From positions 620,001 to 684,000 of the forward strand of contig JADJNS010000003.1 of the NCBI GenBank assembly GCA_016714225.1: a stretch of 64,000 bases of DNA, written 5' to 3'. The notes beneath the pieces are model-generated. The model ran no database searches, was not told the DNA's origin, and saw nothing but the letters and a program-made list of their open reading frames with translations. The translations under genes and the position numbers were made by a program. Positions within the stretch are counted from its first letter, which is position 1; every line of letters starts with the position of its first letter. Below, piece by piece: positions 8,575-18,868 of the stretch. Origin of the DNA: Archangiaceae bacterium. Its GTDB lineage: Bacteria > Myxococcota > Myxococcia > Myxococcales > Myxococcaceae.

Positions 8575-9069
8575 ATGAGACTTCTTCCGCTCTTGGCTCT
8601 GGGCGTCGCCTGCGGCGGCCCGTCGAACAGCTTCACCGGCACCGTCAGCGGCACTTCGCTGGAGATCAAAGACGCCGTCGTGCTCTCGGACACCGAGGTC
8701 TGGCTCTCGAGCGTCGACCAGCTCTGCGAGAAGCTGACCGCCAACACGTACCCGAAGTCGGGCCGCATCGTGAAGATTCAGCTGCACCCGGTCGCCACCG
8801 GTGAGTTCAAGGTGCAGGCCAGCTCGAGCGGCGCCGACCACAACGCGTTCATGCAGTTCATCAAGCTCGACGACAGCTGCGCGATGCAGCTCGGCTTCGG
8901 TGAGTCAGTGGCCTCGAAGGGCTCGCTCACCGTCGCGCACTTCGAGGCCCTGAAGTCGATGGACGGTACGTTCGACGTCACCTTCGGCAGCAGCGACGCG
9001 GTGAAGGGCAGCTTCAGCGCCCGCTACTGCGCCGCGGGCACCACCTACCCGACGCCCGAGTGTCACTGA
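8575..9069 (+). CDS. Small predicted lipoprotein, unknown function
   Basis: This is a 164-residue protein with a short lipoprotein signal, MRLLPLLALGVACGG, with the Cys at residue 13. The mature region is predicted to be mostly beta-strand and has four cysteines after the lipobox, including a C-terminal pair (GSFSARYC and PTPEC). It follows a related gene at 7990-8546 by 28 bases and both share spacing of a central Cys (DQLCEKL versus PDLCRSL) and the C-terminal motif. Nothing identifies a function. It converges with the minus-strand gene ending at 9083. Confidence 0.8.
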   Translation: MRLLPLLALGVACGGPSNSFTGTVSGTSLEIKDAVVLSDTEVWLSSVDQLCEKLTANTYPKSGRIVKIQLHPVATGEFKVQASSSGADHNAFMQFIKLDDSCAMQLGFGESVASKGSLTVAHFEALKSMDGTFDVTFGSSDAVKGSFSARYCAAGTTYPTPECH

Positions 9070-9082
9070 CCCAGCTCTAGAA

Positions 9083-9934
9083 TCAGAGCGGGGTGATGCT
9101 CAGGTTGTCGAAGTACAGCTGCGCTTCCCAGCACGAGAAGGCGAAGCGGTCGTGCGAGCCGCCCACCAGCGGAATCGGGTCGTCGAACTCCATGAACGGC
9201 TGCCCGTCGATGGCCCACGAGATCTTCGAGCCGCGCCGCTCGATGCGCCAGTGGTAGGTGCGGCCGATCTGCACCGGGTAGGGGTTGGCCTCGACGCGCA
9301 TGCGGGTGTTCTCGTTGAACACGCCGGTCTCGACCAGCCCCGCGCTGGGCAGGTGCTTCTCGGCGGCCACCCGCTGCGCTTCGGCCTGCAGCTGCTGCAG
9401 CGAGCGGCCGTGCTCGTCGCGGCGCGCGATGATCGACATCGAGTTGTTCCACCCGCCGTGAATGAACACGTACCCCGAGGCGTGGTCGCTGCCGTCGCCG
9501 AACAGCTCGACCTTGATGTCGCCTTCTTGCGATTGCGAGCGGGTGTCGAACTCGACCACCACGTTCTGCGGCAGCTTCGCCTTCAGCCACAGCGGGTTCT
9601 GCTTCACCCCGGGGCACAGCAGCTGCCCGTCGACCACGCGCCACAGACCGCCCGAGCTCCAGTACCGCTTCTGCACCGTGCCGGTGTCCGAGAAGTCGTC
9701 CTGGTAGGGGAGACCCACCGTCGCTTCGGGGGCGCCGCGGAACACGAAGTAGTGGATGATCGGCATGTTGATCAACAGCACCACCACCGCGATGGCGATC
9801 ATCACGTTGCGAGGCAGCGGCCCGGGCAGCTGAAACGGCACGACGCCTTCGGTGGCCGCGGCGCCTTCCGGCTTCGCCTCGGGCTTCACGTCGGGTTCCC
9901 CTTCATCGCGCTCTTTCCGCTTGGCCTGAGCCAT
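9083..9934 (-). CDS. Membrane-anchored concanavalin-like domain protein
   Basis: From ATG 9934 the 283-residue protein has a charged cytoplasmic N-terminus rich in Lys, Glu and Pro, a single membrane helix around residues 43-63 (NVMIAIAVVVLLINM), and an extracytoplasmic domain. That domain begins YQDDFSDTGTVQKRYW and ends AQLYFDNLSITPL, a beginning and end typical of jelly-roll folds of the LamG/DUF1080 kind that bind or cleave glycans. No catalytic residue is obvious. It is the last of three minus-strand genes starting at 11026, all membrane proteins, probably one transcript. A further in-frame start at 9955 is less likely. Confidence 0.75.
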   Translation of the reverse strand: MAQAKRKERDEGEPDVKPEAKPEGAAATEGVVPFQLPGPLPRNVMIAIAVVVLLINMPIIHYFVFRGAPEATVGLPYQDDFSDTGTVQKRYWSSGGLWRVVDGQLLCPGVKQNPLWLKAKLPQNVVVEFDTRSQSQEGDIKVELFGDGSDHASGYVFIHGGWNNSMSIIARRDEHGRSLQQLQAEAQRVAAEKHLPSAGLVETGVFNENTRMRVEANPYPVQIGRTYHWRIERRGSKISWAIDGQPFMEFDDPIPLVGGSHDRFAFSCWEAQLYFDNLSITPL

Positions 9935-9971
9935 GGTCGCGCGCGGCAGTAGCACGAAGCCCCGCCTTGCG

Positions 9972-10706
9972 TCACGTATCGAGGCCCTTGTTCTTCGAAT
10001 AGTTGGCCCAGCGGTCTTCCATCGCCTTCTGCTCGGAGCGCCGCTTTTTTCCGCGGCGCTTCTCGTCGGCGACCCGGGCCCGCTGATCGGGGCTCAGCCG
10101 CACGAAGAGCTGAAACACCGCGCCCGCGATCGCGAACAGGCCCGCGGCGATGATGCAGCCCCAGGGCTGGCCGGCCAGGCTCGCCGACAGAGAGCCCAGG
10201 GGGCTCAGCGCCGAGAGCAGCCCCAAGATGAGCAGCCAACCGCCGAAGGCGGCCGAGGCGATGGCGCCGAGAAAGCGGTGCGCCGCGGCGGCGAGCGCGC
10301 CCGTCACCAGCAGCCCGGGAAAGAACCCCAGCATCCAATCGGAGCCGCCCACCAGCTCGCCCGCGATCAACCCGCCGGGCACTCCGACGATGAAGAACAG
10401 CCCGCCGGGCGGGAACATGAACCCCAGGCCGCCGAGCGCGATGGCCGCGCCGAGGGTCACCTGCCCGGCGTTCGCGGTCAGCCCCAGCTTCGCCGCGACC
10501 AGCGGCGCCCACAGCACCGCCACCAGGGCGCCGAGCGGCCCCGCCGCAAGGCGGAAGAGTCGGCCGTTGCCGAACATCAGCATCAGCAGGCCGAGCGCGG
10601 CGCCGCAGAGCCCCGCCCAGAAGGGGAAGGCGCGGTAGACGTCGATCCACCCTGGGGGGTCGAAGCGCTGGTACGCCTCGAGCGACTGCAACAGCCCAGT
10701 CGTCAT
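9972..10706 (-). CDS. Multi-pass membrane protein, unknown function
   Basis: The 244-residue protein has about six or seven hydrophobic helices rich in Gly, Ala and Leu between residues 30 and 200, then a charged cytoplasmic C-terminus (KRRGKKRRSEQKAMEDRW). No transporter signature is visible. Its ATG overlaps the stop of the upstream gene (ATGA on the minus strand, 10703-10706), so the two are likely co-translated. Function is unknown. Confidence 0.75.
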   Translation of the reverse strand: MTTGLLQSLEAYQRFDPPGWIDVYRAFPFWAGLCGAALGLLMLMFGNGRLFRLAAGPLGALVAVLWAPLVAAKLGLTANAGQVTLGAAIALGGLGFMFPPGGLFFIVGVPGGLIAGELVGGSDWMLGFFPGLLVTGALAAAAHRFLGAIASAAFGGWLLILGLLSALSPLGSLSASLAGQPWGCIIAAGLFAIAGAVFQLFVRLSPDQRARVADEKRRGKKRRSEQKAMEDRWANYSKNKGLDT

Positions 10707-11026
10707 CCGTACCGCACCGCGGCCATCACCAGCAGCGACAGGTATGCGGTCGCTCCACCCAGCGCCCAGAGATAGGGGCGCAGCATCGGGCTCGTCCGCT
10801 TGACGATCTCCTGTGCCACCAGCTCCGCCTGCACTTCCCCCCGCTCGTCGTCACCCTGCAGCAGCTTCGCCACCCGTTTCGCCGCCGCCTGATCGTCCGG
10901 CAAAGGCGAGGCGATCACCCGGCGGGCGGTGCTGCGGGCGACCACCATGTCTCCGGCTTCGTAGGCGCGAAACGCAGCCTCCAGCGCCGAGCGCCCGTCG
11001 GTCTTCTCTTTGCTGCCTTTCGCCAT
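10703..11026 (-). CDS. Small tail-anchored protein, unknown function
   Basis: The 107-residue product from ATG 11026 has a soluble N-terminal part with an alpha-helical, TPR-like pattern (ALEAAFRAYEAGDMVVARS) and a C-terminal hydrophobic segment (YLWALGGATAYLSLLVMAA) that could anchor it or pack with the multi-pass protein encoded next. It heads a three-gene minus-strand group. Open frame upstream of 11026 is not supported as coding because it runs through the divergent gene at 11090. Confidence 0.65.
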   Translation of the reverse strand: MAKGSKEKTDGRSALEAAFRAYEAGDMVVARSTARRVIASPLPDDQAAAKRVAKLLQGDDERGEVQAELVAQEIVKRTSPMLRPYLWALGGATAYLSLLVMAAVRYG

Positions 11027-11089
11027 TTTCGCCTGCCGTATAGCGGGAATCTGCCGTGGGTTCGACGGTATAACCGGTTCGAGGGTTCC

Positions 11090-11830
<741 letters not shown>

Positions 11831-14115
11831 ATGGACCGGGCGATCGACACCTGGAAGATCGTCAGCCTCTCGCCGCTGCCCAACTGGGCGCTGGCGGTGC
11901 TCGGTGCGCTCACCCTCGCCGGCATCGTGATGGCGATGCTCTCGGTGCGCCGCGAGCTGTCGGCCCGCCGCAGGTGGACCTTGTGGATGCTGCGAATTCT
12001 CGCCGGCGCCACCGCGCTGTTCTTCCTGCTCGAGCCCGGGCTGCGCAAGCTGCAGGTGGCGCGGGTGAAGAGTCGGGTGGCGGTGCTGGTCGATCGCTCG
12101 GCATCGATGGGCTTCCCGGTCGAGTCGAAGGGGCCGTCGCGCTCGGCGCAGGCCGCCGACCTGCTCGATGCGCTCGCTCCCGACGTCGAGGCGCTGCGCG
12201 ACCGCTACGCGTTCGAGGTGTACGGCTTCGACCCCGAGCTGTCGCCGGTGTCGACCGAGACCTTGCGCTCGCAGCCCGCACGCGGCGGCCGCACCGACCT
12301 GCTCGCCGCGCTGCGAGCGGCAGCGACCGGGCAGGGTGGCTCTACTGCCCGCAAGCTCTCGGGCATTCTGTTGTTCAGCGACGGCGCCGACAACGCCGAG
12401 CTGTCGGCCGGGCTGTCGGGCCGCACCCGCACCGCCATCGAAGAGCTGGGCGTGCCCATCTCGACCTTCGCGCTCGGCCGCTCGGGCCTCAAAGACCTCG
12501 CCATCGAGTCGGTGAAGGTCGACGAGTTCGCCTTCGTGCGCAACTCGATCACCGCCGAGGTCGAGGTGCGCGGTCGCGGCTTCAAGGGGCAGAGCACCAA
12601 GGTGGTGCTGCGGCGCGAGGGCACCACCGTGGCCAACCGCGACCTTCGCTTCGAGAGCGACGACGACGTGCAGACCGTGACGTTCACCTTCACCCCGACC
12701 AGACCGGGCGCTTCGTCTACACCCTGGCGGTGCCGGTGTTCCCCGAAGAGGCGGTGAGCGACAACAACACCCGCTCGTTCGCGCTCAAGGTGATTCGCGA
12801 CCGGGTGCGGGTGCTGCTGGTCGCCGGCCGCCCCAGCTGGGACGAGCGGTTTCTGCGCGGCCTGCTCCGGCAAGACCCCAACGTCGAGCTGATCAGCTTC
12901 TACATCTTGCGCAACCAGGCCGACGTCACCGGCGCCACCAACGACGAGCGCGAGCTCTCGCTGATCCCCTTTCCGATGAAGGAGATCTTCCAGGAGAAGC
13001 TCGACACGTTCGACGTCGTCATCTTCCAGAACTTCGGCTACTCCGAGCCGGGGCTGTCGATCTCTTCGTACGAGAGCGGCCTGGCCAACTACGTGAAGAA
13101 CGGCGGAGCGCTGTTGCTCATCGGCGGCGATCGCTCGTTCTCCGAGTCGCCGGGCCGCTTCGGCATGCTCGCCGACGCGCTGCCGGTCGAGGCCGCGCTG
13201 CCCGCCGACGTGCAGCCGTTCAAGGCCCGGCTCACCCCCGAGGGGCAGCGCCACCCGGTCACCGCGCTGGGCGGAGCGAGCCAGTCGAGCGAGAGCGCCT
13301 GGGCCTCGCTGCCCCCGATTCCCGGCATCAACCTCACCCGGGCGCGGTCGGGGGCCACGGTGCTGCTCGAGCACCCCTTCGCCACCGTCGACGGGCGCGC
13401 CGCTCCGCTGCTGGCGCTGTGGGACTACGGCCGCGGCAGGTCGCTGGTGCTCACCAGCGACGGCAGCTGGTACTGGGCGTTCGCCGCGCACGCCGGCGGG
13501 GCGCCTTCGCGCTACTACGAGCGCTTCTGGTCGAACGCGCTGCGCTGGCTGGTGAGAGACCCCGACCTCACCACCCTGCAGGTGGTGGCCGACCCGCCCA
13601 GCGTAGAGCCGGGCAAGCCGGTGGCGGTGGTGGTGACCGCGCGGCTGCCCAACTACCAGCCCGCCGCCGAAGCGCAGGTGAAGGTCGACCTGGTGAGCGC
13701 CGACGACGGCCACGTGGTGGGCACCAAGACCGGCACCACCAACGCCGACGGCATCGCGCGCATCGAGTTTTCCCCTCCCGCTCCGGGGCCGTACCGGCTG
13801 GTGGGGCGCGCTTCGAAGGGCGAGCGCTCGCTGGGCGAAGGCCAAGACGCGGTGGCGGTGCGCGCAGTCGGCACCGAGCTGGCCGACGCGCACGTGGGCA
13901 CCGAGCTGCTTGCCGAGATCGCCAAGGCGAGCGGCGGCAAGGCGTTCAGCGGTTCGGCGCCGAGCCTCTCCGAGGTGCCGCTGCTCGAGCCTCCGCTGGT
14001 CGAGGTGGGGCGCGCGAAAGATCAGCCCATCTGGGATCGCTGGTATTGGCTCGCCGCGATGGTCGGCATCATCGGCCTCGAGTGGCTGCTGCGCCGGCGC
14101 TTCGGCTACATCTGA
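11831..14115 (+). pseudogene. VWA/GATase-like membrane protein (frameshifted)
   Basis: Two membrane helices (about residues 19-37 and 48-66) lead to a von Willebrand A domain with the MIDAS motif DRSASMG near residue 90. The reading frame then runs to a false stop at 12757, while the true continuation (GRFVYTLAVPVFPEEA) lies one frame over and ends at 14115. Adding one C to the run at 12693-12696 restores the sequence TPDQTGRF and one protein of about 761 residues. The second half has a GATase1-like region (LLVAGRPSWDERFLRG, NGGALLLIGG), an immunoglobulin-like domain and a final membrane helix (WLAAMVGIIGLEWLL). Such proteins accompany DUF4159 in MoxR clusters. The indel may be a sequencing error. 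Confidence 0.8.
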
Positions 14116-14245
14116 TCTCGGCCAAGCTCTTCGTTTGCGGGCTCCGGTCCGTCCTCATGGCCAACTGCGGCCACTTGCGGGCGGTCCTCTCCCGCGCCTC
14201 GACCTTGGCTCGAGCTCGACTTGAGCTGGGCGGTAGCGCTCGAGG

Positions 14246-15697
14246 TCAGACGCGCGGCGCGTCGAGCACGATCGGCAGATCGCGGCTGGTGCCGAACGCG
14301 GGCGCCCAGTGCTGCTGAATCGGCACGCTGTTGATCCACTCCGCGATGGCATCGAAGGCGGCGCGCGGGTTCGCGACCGGGCGGCTGAAGTTCGGCACCA
14401 GCGGGCCAAGGTCGGTCTCGTAGCGCGCCACCGCCACGCCCTCGCGGAGCACCCGCTCGGGCACCATCAACGGCGCGAAGCGCGAGTGCCGGTACGCGGT
14501 CACGCAGCCCGGCTCGGCGATCACCTGCGCGTGCAGGGGCAGCTCGCGGTGATTGAACACCAGCTTCACGTCGCAGGCGTGCGGGTCCCACTCGCCCTGG
14601 AAGCGGTGGTCTCCGCGCGGAATGAGGCGACGGTCGACGTAGCACCATGCGCGTCGCCCGTTGGGGTGCAGAAAGCGGCGCACCGCGCGCTCATCGAACT
14701 CGACGCGCGGCAGCGCGCGCAGCTTCTCGCGACACTCGGGCGGCACGTCGATGCGCTTGCCGGCACAGAAGCGCTGCAGACGGTCGATCAGCTTCTCGCG
14801 GTCGTCGTCGACCAACAGCTCGTCGAAGCGGGTCTTCAGGCCGGGCAGCGAGATCGGCACCAGCTCCGAGAGCCGCACGCCCTGGGCGTCGAGCTCTTCG
14901 GCGCGGGGGTCGACCTCGCGGAACAGGTGCTCGGGCCCGGCGGTGCTCATGCCCTGGCCGAGGTCGGGGGTGGTGAAGACGGTGAAGCAGGTCGAGACCC
15001 GCGTGTCGCGGAACATGCCTCGCCCCAGCGGGTGCACCTCGCGCAGGCTGAGCCGGTCGGTGAGGAGCTTGCGAATCGGCGCGTGCGCCCAGGCGTCGAG
15101 CAGGGTGGCGCTGGTGACGAAGGCGAGCGCGCCGCTGCGACCCTCGAGGCGCTCGAGCGCGCGCAGCATGAAGAACGCGTAGTCTTCGCGCAGGCTCTGG
15201 CCGCGCAGCTGCGGCACGCCGGCGACCAGCTCGCGCCAACGCTCGGCGTCGCGCAGCACCTCAGAGGTGCCGTGGTAGGGCGGGTTGCCCACCCACACCT
15301 CGAAGCGCGCGCGCGAGGTGCTGAGCAGGGTGTCGAGCGTGCCCTTCTCGAGGGCGTCGCCGCGCACCAGGTTCGCGCGCGGCAGGCGCTCGCGGGCCAG
15401 CGCAAGAGAGTCGGCGTCGAGCTCGAGACCGAAGAGCTCGGCGTGGGGGAAGCGCTCGGCGGCGCGCACCAGAAAGGCGCCGGCGCCGCACGCCGGGTCG
15501 ACGAACGCGAGGGGAAGATCGCCGGGCAGGTACCGGGTCACCGCGTCGAGCACGCGGTCGACCAGCTCGACGGGCGTGTAGTACGCGCCCAGCCGCTTTC
15601 GGTCGGCGAGGCTCAGCCGTGCCGCGAGGGCTTGTTCGTCCAACCGCGGTGACGTAAGGCGCTGGGTGTGGCCGGGGCCGATCACACGCGCATACAT
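14246..15697 (-). CDS. N6-adenine DNA methyltransferase, apparently orphan
   Basis: The protein (483 residues from ATG 15697; an in-frame start at 15721 would add eight) has the AdoMet motif I DPACGAGAFLVRA near residue 67 and the catalytic motif IV NPPYHG near residue 140, in the order of Eco57I/TaqI-like class I adenine methylases. The C-terminal half probably holds target recognition. There is no nuclease motif and no restriction gene nearby, so it may be an orphan methylase or a bacteriophage-exclusion type enzyme. Its start lies head-to-head with, and slightly inside, the acylphosphatase gene. The next 130 bases downstream (14116-14245) contain no recognised feature. Confidence 0.85.
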   Translation of the reverse strand: MYARVIGPGHTQRLTSPRLDEQALAARLSLADRKRLGAYYTPVELVDRVLDAVTRYLPGDLPLAFVDPACGAGAFLVRAAERFPHAELFGLELDADSLALARERLPRANLVRGDALEKGTLDTLLSTSRARFEVWVGNPPYHGTSEVLRDAERWRELVAGVPQLRGQSLREDYAFFMLRALERLEGRSGALAFVTSATLLDAWAHAPIRKLLTDRLSLREVHPLGRGMFRDTRVSTCFTVFTTPDLGQGMSTAGPEHLFREVDPRAEELDAQGVRLSELVPISLPGLKTRFDELLVDDDREKLIDRLQRFCAGKRIDVPPECREKLRALPRVEFDERAVRRFLHPNGRRAWCYVDRRLIPRGDHRFQGEWDPHACDVKLVFNHRELPLHAQVIAEPGCVTAYRHSRFAPLMVPERVLREGVAVARYETDLGPLVPNFSRPVANPRAAFDAIAEWINSVPIQQHWAPAFGTSRDLPIVLDAPRV

Positions 15698-15955
15698 CTT
15701 GTCATTCGCGGTCAGGTTCAAGGAGTTTCGTACCGCGCTTCGGCCCGCAACGAGGCGCTGCGCCTGAAATTGACCGGCTGGGTGCGTAACTGCCCGAATG
15801 GAGACGTAGAAGCCGTGGCCGAGGGTGACGCGCGTGGGTTGCAGCAGTTCGTCGCGTGGTGCCGCCGCGGGCCCGAAGAAGCCCGGGTCGAGGGGGTCAC
15901 CGAGCAGCCGGGCCCTGCGACCTTCGAGTTCTCGACCTTCGCGGTGACCCGATGA
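15668..15955 (+). CDS. acyP: Acylphosphatase
   Basis: Acylphosphatases hydrolyse carboxyl-phosphate bonds in small molecules such as acetyl or carbamoyl phosphate. The 95-residue product has the signature VIRGQVQGVSYRASARNEA, with the phosphate-binding loop and Arg, and the second motif GWVRNCPNGDVEAVAEG with the catalytic Asn. GTG 15668 is used as start; it overlaps the divergent methyltransferase start at 15697 by 30 bases. The stop overlaps the ATG of the next gene (ATGA, 15952-15955). Confidence 0.92.
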   Translation: MAGADHTRIHLVIRGQVQGVSYRASARNEALRLKLTGWVRNCPNGDVEAVAEGDARGLQQFVAWCRRGPEEARVEGVTEQPGPATFEFSTFAVTR

Positions 15956-16371
15956 GCACCCTGTCGCTCAGCGCGTTGCTGGGAGTTCGGGCGGGCATGC
16001 GGGTCTCGGTGCTGCACGCGCCCGAGGGTTTTCTGGCCCGGCTCGAGCCGCTGCCCGCCGGCGTGGCGTTGGTCGACTGGTCGAAGACCGGCCTCGACCT
16101 CACCCTCTATTTCAGCACCAAGAAGACCGAGCTGGTCGAGAAGCTGCCCGCTCTGGCGCGCGGCATGTCGGTGACCGGCTTCATCTGGGTCATCTTTCCC
16201 TCGGCGACCGAGAGCTCGCAGGTGCTGACCGAAGACTTCGTGCGGGTCGCCGCGCTCGAGCTGGGCATGACCGATGACAAGAAGGTGGTCATCGACGCCG
16301 GGTGGACGGCCCTTCGCCTGGCGTGGAAGCCGCGTGCCCCCCGCCTCGACAAGCCCCAGATTCAGGCGTAG
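15952..16371 (+). CDS. DUF3052 family protein
   Basis: The 139-residue protein from ATG 15952 (4-base overlap with acyP) begins with LLGVRAGMRVSVLHAPEGF and contains LTLYFSTKKTELVEKL and GFIWVIFPSATESS. This is the pattern of DUF3052, small cytoplasmic proteins of unknown role widespread in Actinobacteria and Proteobacteria. The C-terminus TDDKKVVIDAGWTALRLAWK is also typical. No catalytic residues are known to me. It is likely co-transcribed with acyP. Confidence 0.85.
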   Translation: MSTLSLSALLGVRAGMRVSVLHAPEGFLARLEPLPAGVALVDWSKTGLDLTLYFSTKKTELVEKLPALARGMSVTGFIWVIFPSATESSQVLTEDFVRVAALELGMTDDKKVVIDAGWTALRLAWKPRAPRLDKPQIQA

Positions 16372-16561
16372 CGCGCTTTACTTCCGTTGCGGATCCGTGA
16401 AAGTGTGCGCTCGTACACAGCTTTCGACGGGTGGGTGCGCGTGATTACGCCACAGCTGTCCCACACAGTCTCTTACTTGTCACCGCCGCGCTTCGCGCGA
16501 ACGCTCGATCTTTCCCGTCGCTCGGGCTCCGCCGCTGTTGGCGCGTGCATTGGATTCTTCA

Positions 16562-18865
16562 ATGAGCAGCATTCTGGTCATCAACGCCGCGGGCCGCGAG
16601 ACCCGCGTCGCGCTGGTCGAGAACGGTCACATCGCCGAGTTCTACCTCGAGCGTAAAAAAGACAAAGGCGTCGTCGGCAACATCTACAAGGGGCGCGTGA
16701 CCCGGGTTCTGCCCGGCATGCAGGCGGCCTTCGTCGACATCGGCCTCGACAAGGCGGCGTTCCTCTACGTCAGCGACGTCTTCTACGACCCCGAGTTTTC
16801 CCGCACCCAGTTCGAGCTGACCGAGGGGGAGCACGACGAGACCCCCGAGGTGCCCGAAGAGCCGGGCGAGGGTGAAGATCACGCCGTCGCCGGTCCCGAT
16901 GCGCTCCCGCCCGAGCCGTCAGCGCCCCCACCGCCGCCCAGTGCGCCCGAGCTTCACGCGGCCGAGCCGGTCGCCGCTTCGGCGTCGAACGCACCGCCCG
17001 AGCAGCCTGCGGCGGCCGATGCGCCCCCGCCTCCTCTGGGCGAGCCTCCGGTGGCGGCTGCGACCGAAGAGCCGGCTGCTCCGAGCGCTGCCCATGGGGC
17101 GGCGTCAGCCAGCGCCGAGGTCGGCGCTCCGTCAGCGGGCCCGACCGGCGCCGAGGTGATCGCCGCGGCGATCGCGGCGGCCGCGCCGAGCCAGGGTGAG
17201 ATTCGCGCCCCGCGCGACGAGAAGCACCGCGAGGGCCGGCGCGACCGCGACCGCGAGCACAAAGAGCACAAGCACCGCCATGAAGAGAAGCGCCGCGAGA
17301 AGAAGCCGGCGCGCATCGAAGACCTGCTCAAGGTCGGGCAAGAGGTGCTGGTGCAGATCTCCAAAGACCCCATCGGCACCAAGGGCGCTCGGCTGACCTC
17401 GCACATCTCGATTCCCGGCCGGCACCTGGTGTTCATGCCGACCGTCGATCACGTCGGCATCAGCCGCCGCATCGGCAACGAGAAAGAGCGGCGCCGTCTG
17501 CGCGAGATCGTCGACCGGCTGCGCCCGCCTGGAACCGGCTTCATCGTGCGCACGGTCGCCGAGAACGTGCCGAGCGAGAAGCTCGAGGCCGACATCCGCT
17601 TCCTCATCGAGGTGTGGAACGAGACGTTGCGCAAGAACGAGAAGCGCCACGGCCCGGGCCTGATGCACCCCGATCTCGATCTGATCTTGCGCGCGACCCG
17701 CGATCTCTTCGCACAAGACGTCGAGCGCCTGGTGATCGACGATCGCGACGAGTACGAGCGGGTGCAGATGTTCGTGGCCGCGCAAGACACCGCGCTCAAA
17801 GATCGGGTCGTACTGCATGACACCGATGAGCCGATCTTCGACGCCTACGGCATCGAAGAGGAGATCAAGCGCGCGCTGCAGCGCAAGGTGTGGCTCAAGA
17901 GCGGTGGCTACCTGATCGTCGATCAGGCCGAAGCGCTCACCGCCATCGATGTGAACTCGGGCCGCTACGTCGGCAAGAAGAGCCTCGAAGAGACGATCAC
18001 CAAGATCAACGTCGAGGCGGCGAAAGAGATCGTCTACCAGCTGCGGCTGCGCAACATCGGCGGCATCATCATCTGCGACTTCATCGACATGGAGAAGTCT
18101 CAGAACCGCGACAAGGTCTTCAAGTCGCTTCAAGAGGCGTTGGGCCGCGACAAGGCCAAGACCAACGTGCTGCGCATCTCCGAGCTGGGCCTGGTCGAGA
18201 TGACCCGCAAGCGCGTGCGCGAGTCGATCGGCCGCATGATGCACTCCGACTGCATCTACTGCGACGGCACCGGCCTGGTGAAGACCATGACCACGGTCTC
18301 GTACGAGATCTTCCGCGAGCTGCGGCGCTCGGCAGGCGCGTACCGCGACCCGACCCTGGTGATTCACTGCAACGAAGAAGTCGCAGCGATGCTCAACTCG
18401 GAAGAGCGCCAGGAGCTTCGGCACCTGATGGATCGCTTCAACAAGTCGATTCAGATCAAGCCGATGAAGAACTTTCACCGCGAGCAGTACGACATCTACG
18501 CGCGCGCGGCGGCCGGCAACGAGTACAAGGTCGCGAGCTCGAGCGAGACCTTCGTGCCCCAAGACTACGGCGCGCCCAAGCGCCAGGGCGGCGAGCAGCG
18601 CGCCGAGGGTCGCGATCGTGACCGCGGCGGCGGGGGCGGCGGCGGCGGCGGGGGTGGAGGAGGCCGTCGCGACCGTGAGCGCCGCAAAGACCGCGACCGT
18701 GGAGGTGGCGGTGGAGGCGGTGGAGGAGGAGGAGGAGGAGGAGGCGGCGGCGGTGGTGGAGATCGCAACCGCAACCATCAAGATCGCCCGCGCCCCTCGG
18801 CCCCGCAGTCAGAGCCGAAGGCTGCCGCGCCCGCCAACACGGAGCCGGCCGCCGGAGGCAACTGA
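16562..18865 (+). CDS. rng: Ribonuclease E/G with insertion in S1 domain
   Basis: This endonuclease cleaves single-stranded A/U-rich RNA and matures rRNA. The 767-residue protein starts at ATG 16562. It opens like RNase G (GIVGNIYKGRV-type S1 start, LPGMQAAFVDIGLDKAAF), is interrupted from about residue 76 to 249 by an acidic then Pro/Ala-rich then Lys/Arg/Glu/His-rich insert, and resumes at LLKVGQEVLVQISKDP. Catalytic aspartates are in AIDVNSGRYVG and CDFIDME, and the Zn-link is CIYC near residue 565. The catalytic core ends near residue 650, followed by a tail with 13- and 20-glycine runs between Arg/Asp patches. The 190 bases upstream (16372-16561) may be a leader involved in autoregulation, but I see no defined structure. 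Confidence 0.93.
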   Translation: MSSILVINAAGRETRVALVENGHIAEFYLERKKDKGVVGNIYKGRVTRVLPGMQAAFVDIGLDKAAFLYVSDVFYDPEFSRTQFELTEGEHDETPEVPEEPGEGEDHAVAGPDALPPEPSAPPPPPSAPELHAAEPVAASASNAPPEQPAAADAPPPPLGEPPVAAATEEPAAPSAAHGAASASAEVGAPSAGPTGAEVIAAAIAAAAPSQGEIRAPRDEKHREGRRDRDREHKEHKHRHEEKRREKKPARIEDLLKVGQEVLVQISKDPIGTKGARLTSHISIPGRHLVFMPTVDHVGISRRIGNEKERRRLREIVDRLRPPGTGFIVRTVAENVPSEKLEADIRFLIEVWNETLRKNEKRHGPGLMHPDLDLILRATRDLFAQDVERLVIDDRDEYERVQMFVAAQDTALKDRVVLHDTDEPIFDAYGIEEEIKRALQRKVWLKSGGYLIVDQAEALTAIDVNSGRYVGKKSLEETITKINVEAAKEIVYQLRLRNIGGIIICDFIDMEKSQNRDKVFKSLQEALGRDKAKTNVLRISELGLVEMTRKRVRESIGRMMHSDCIYCDGTGLVKTMTTVSYEIFRELRRSAGAYRDPTLVIHCNEEVAAMLNSEERQELRHLMDRFNKSIQIKPMKNFHREQYDIYARAAAGNEYKVASSSETFVPQDYGAPKRQGGEQRAEGRDRDRGGGGGGGGGGGGGRRDRERRKDRDRGGGGGGGGGGGGGGGGGGGGDRNRNHQDRPRPSAPQSEPKAAAPANTEPAAGGN

Positions 18866-18868
18866 ACG

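Noticed and set aside
17132..18781. A 549-codon minus-strand open frame across rng
   Set aside because: It is the antisense of the rng gene and its glycine tracts; no start signals or domains.
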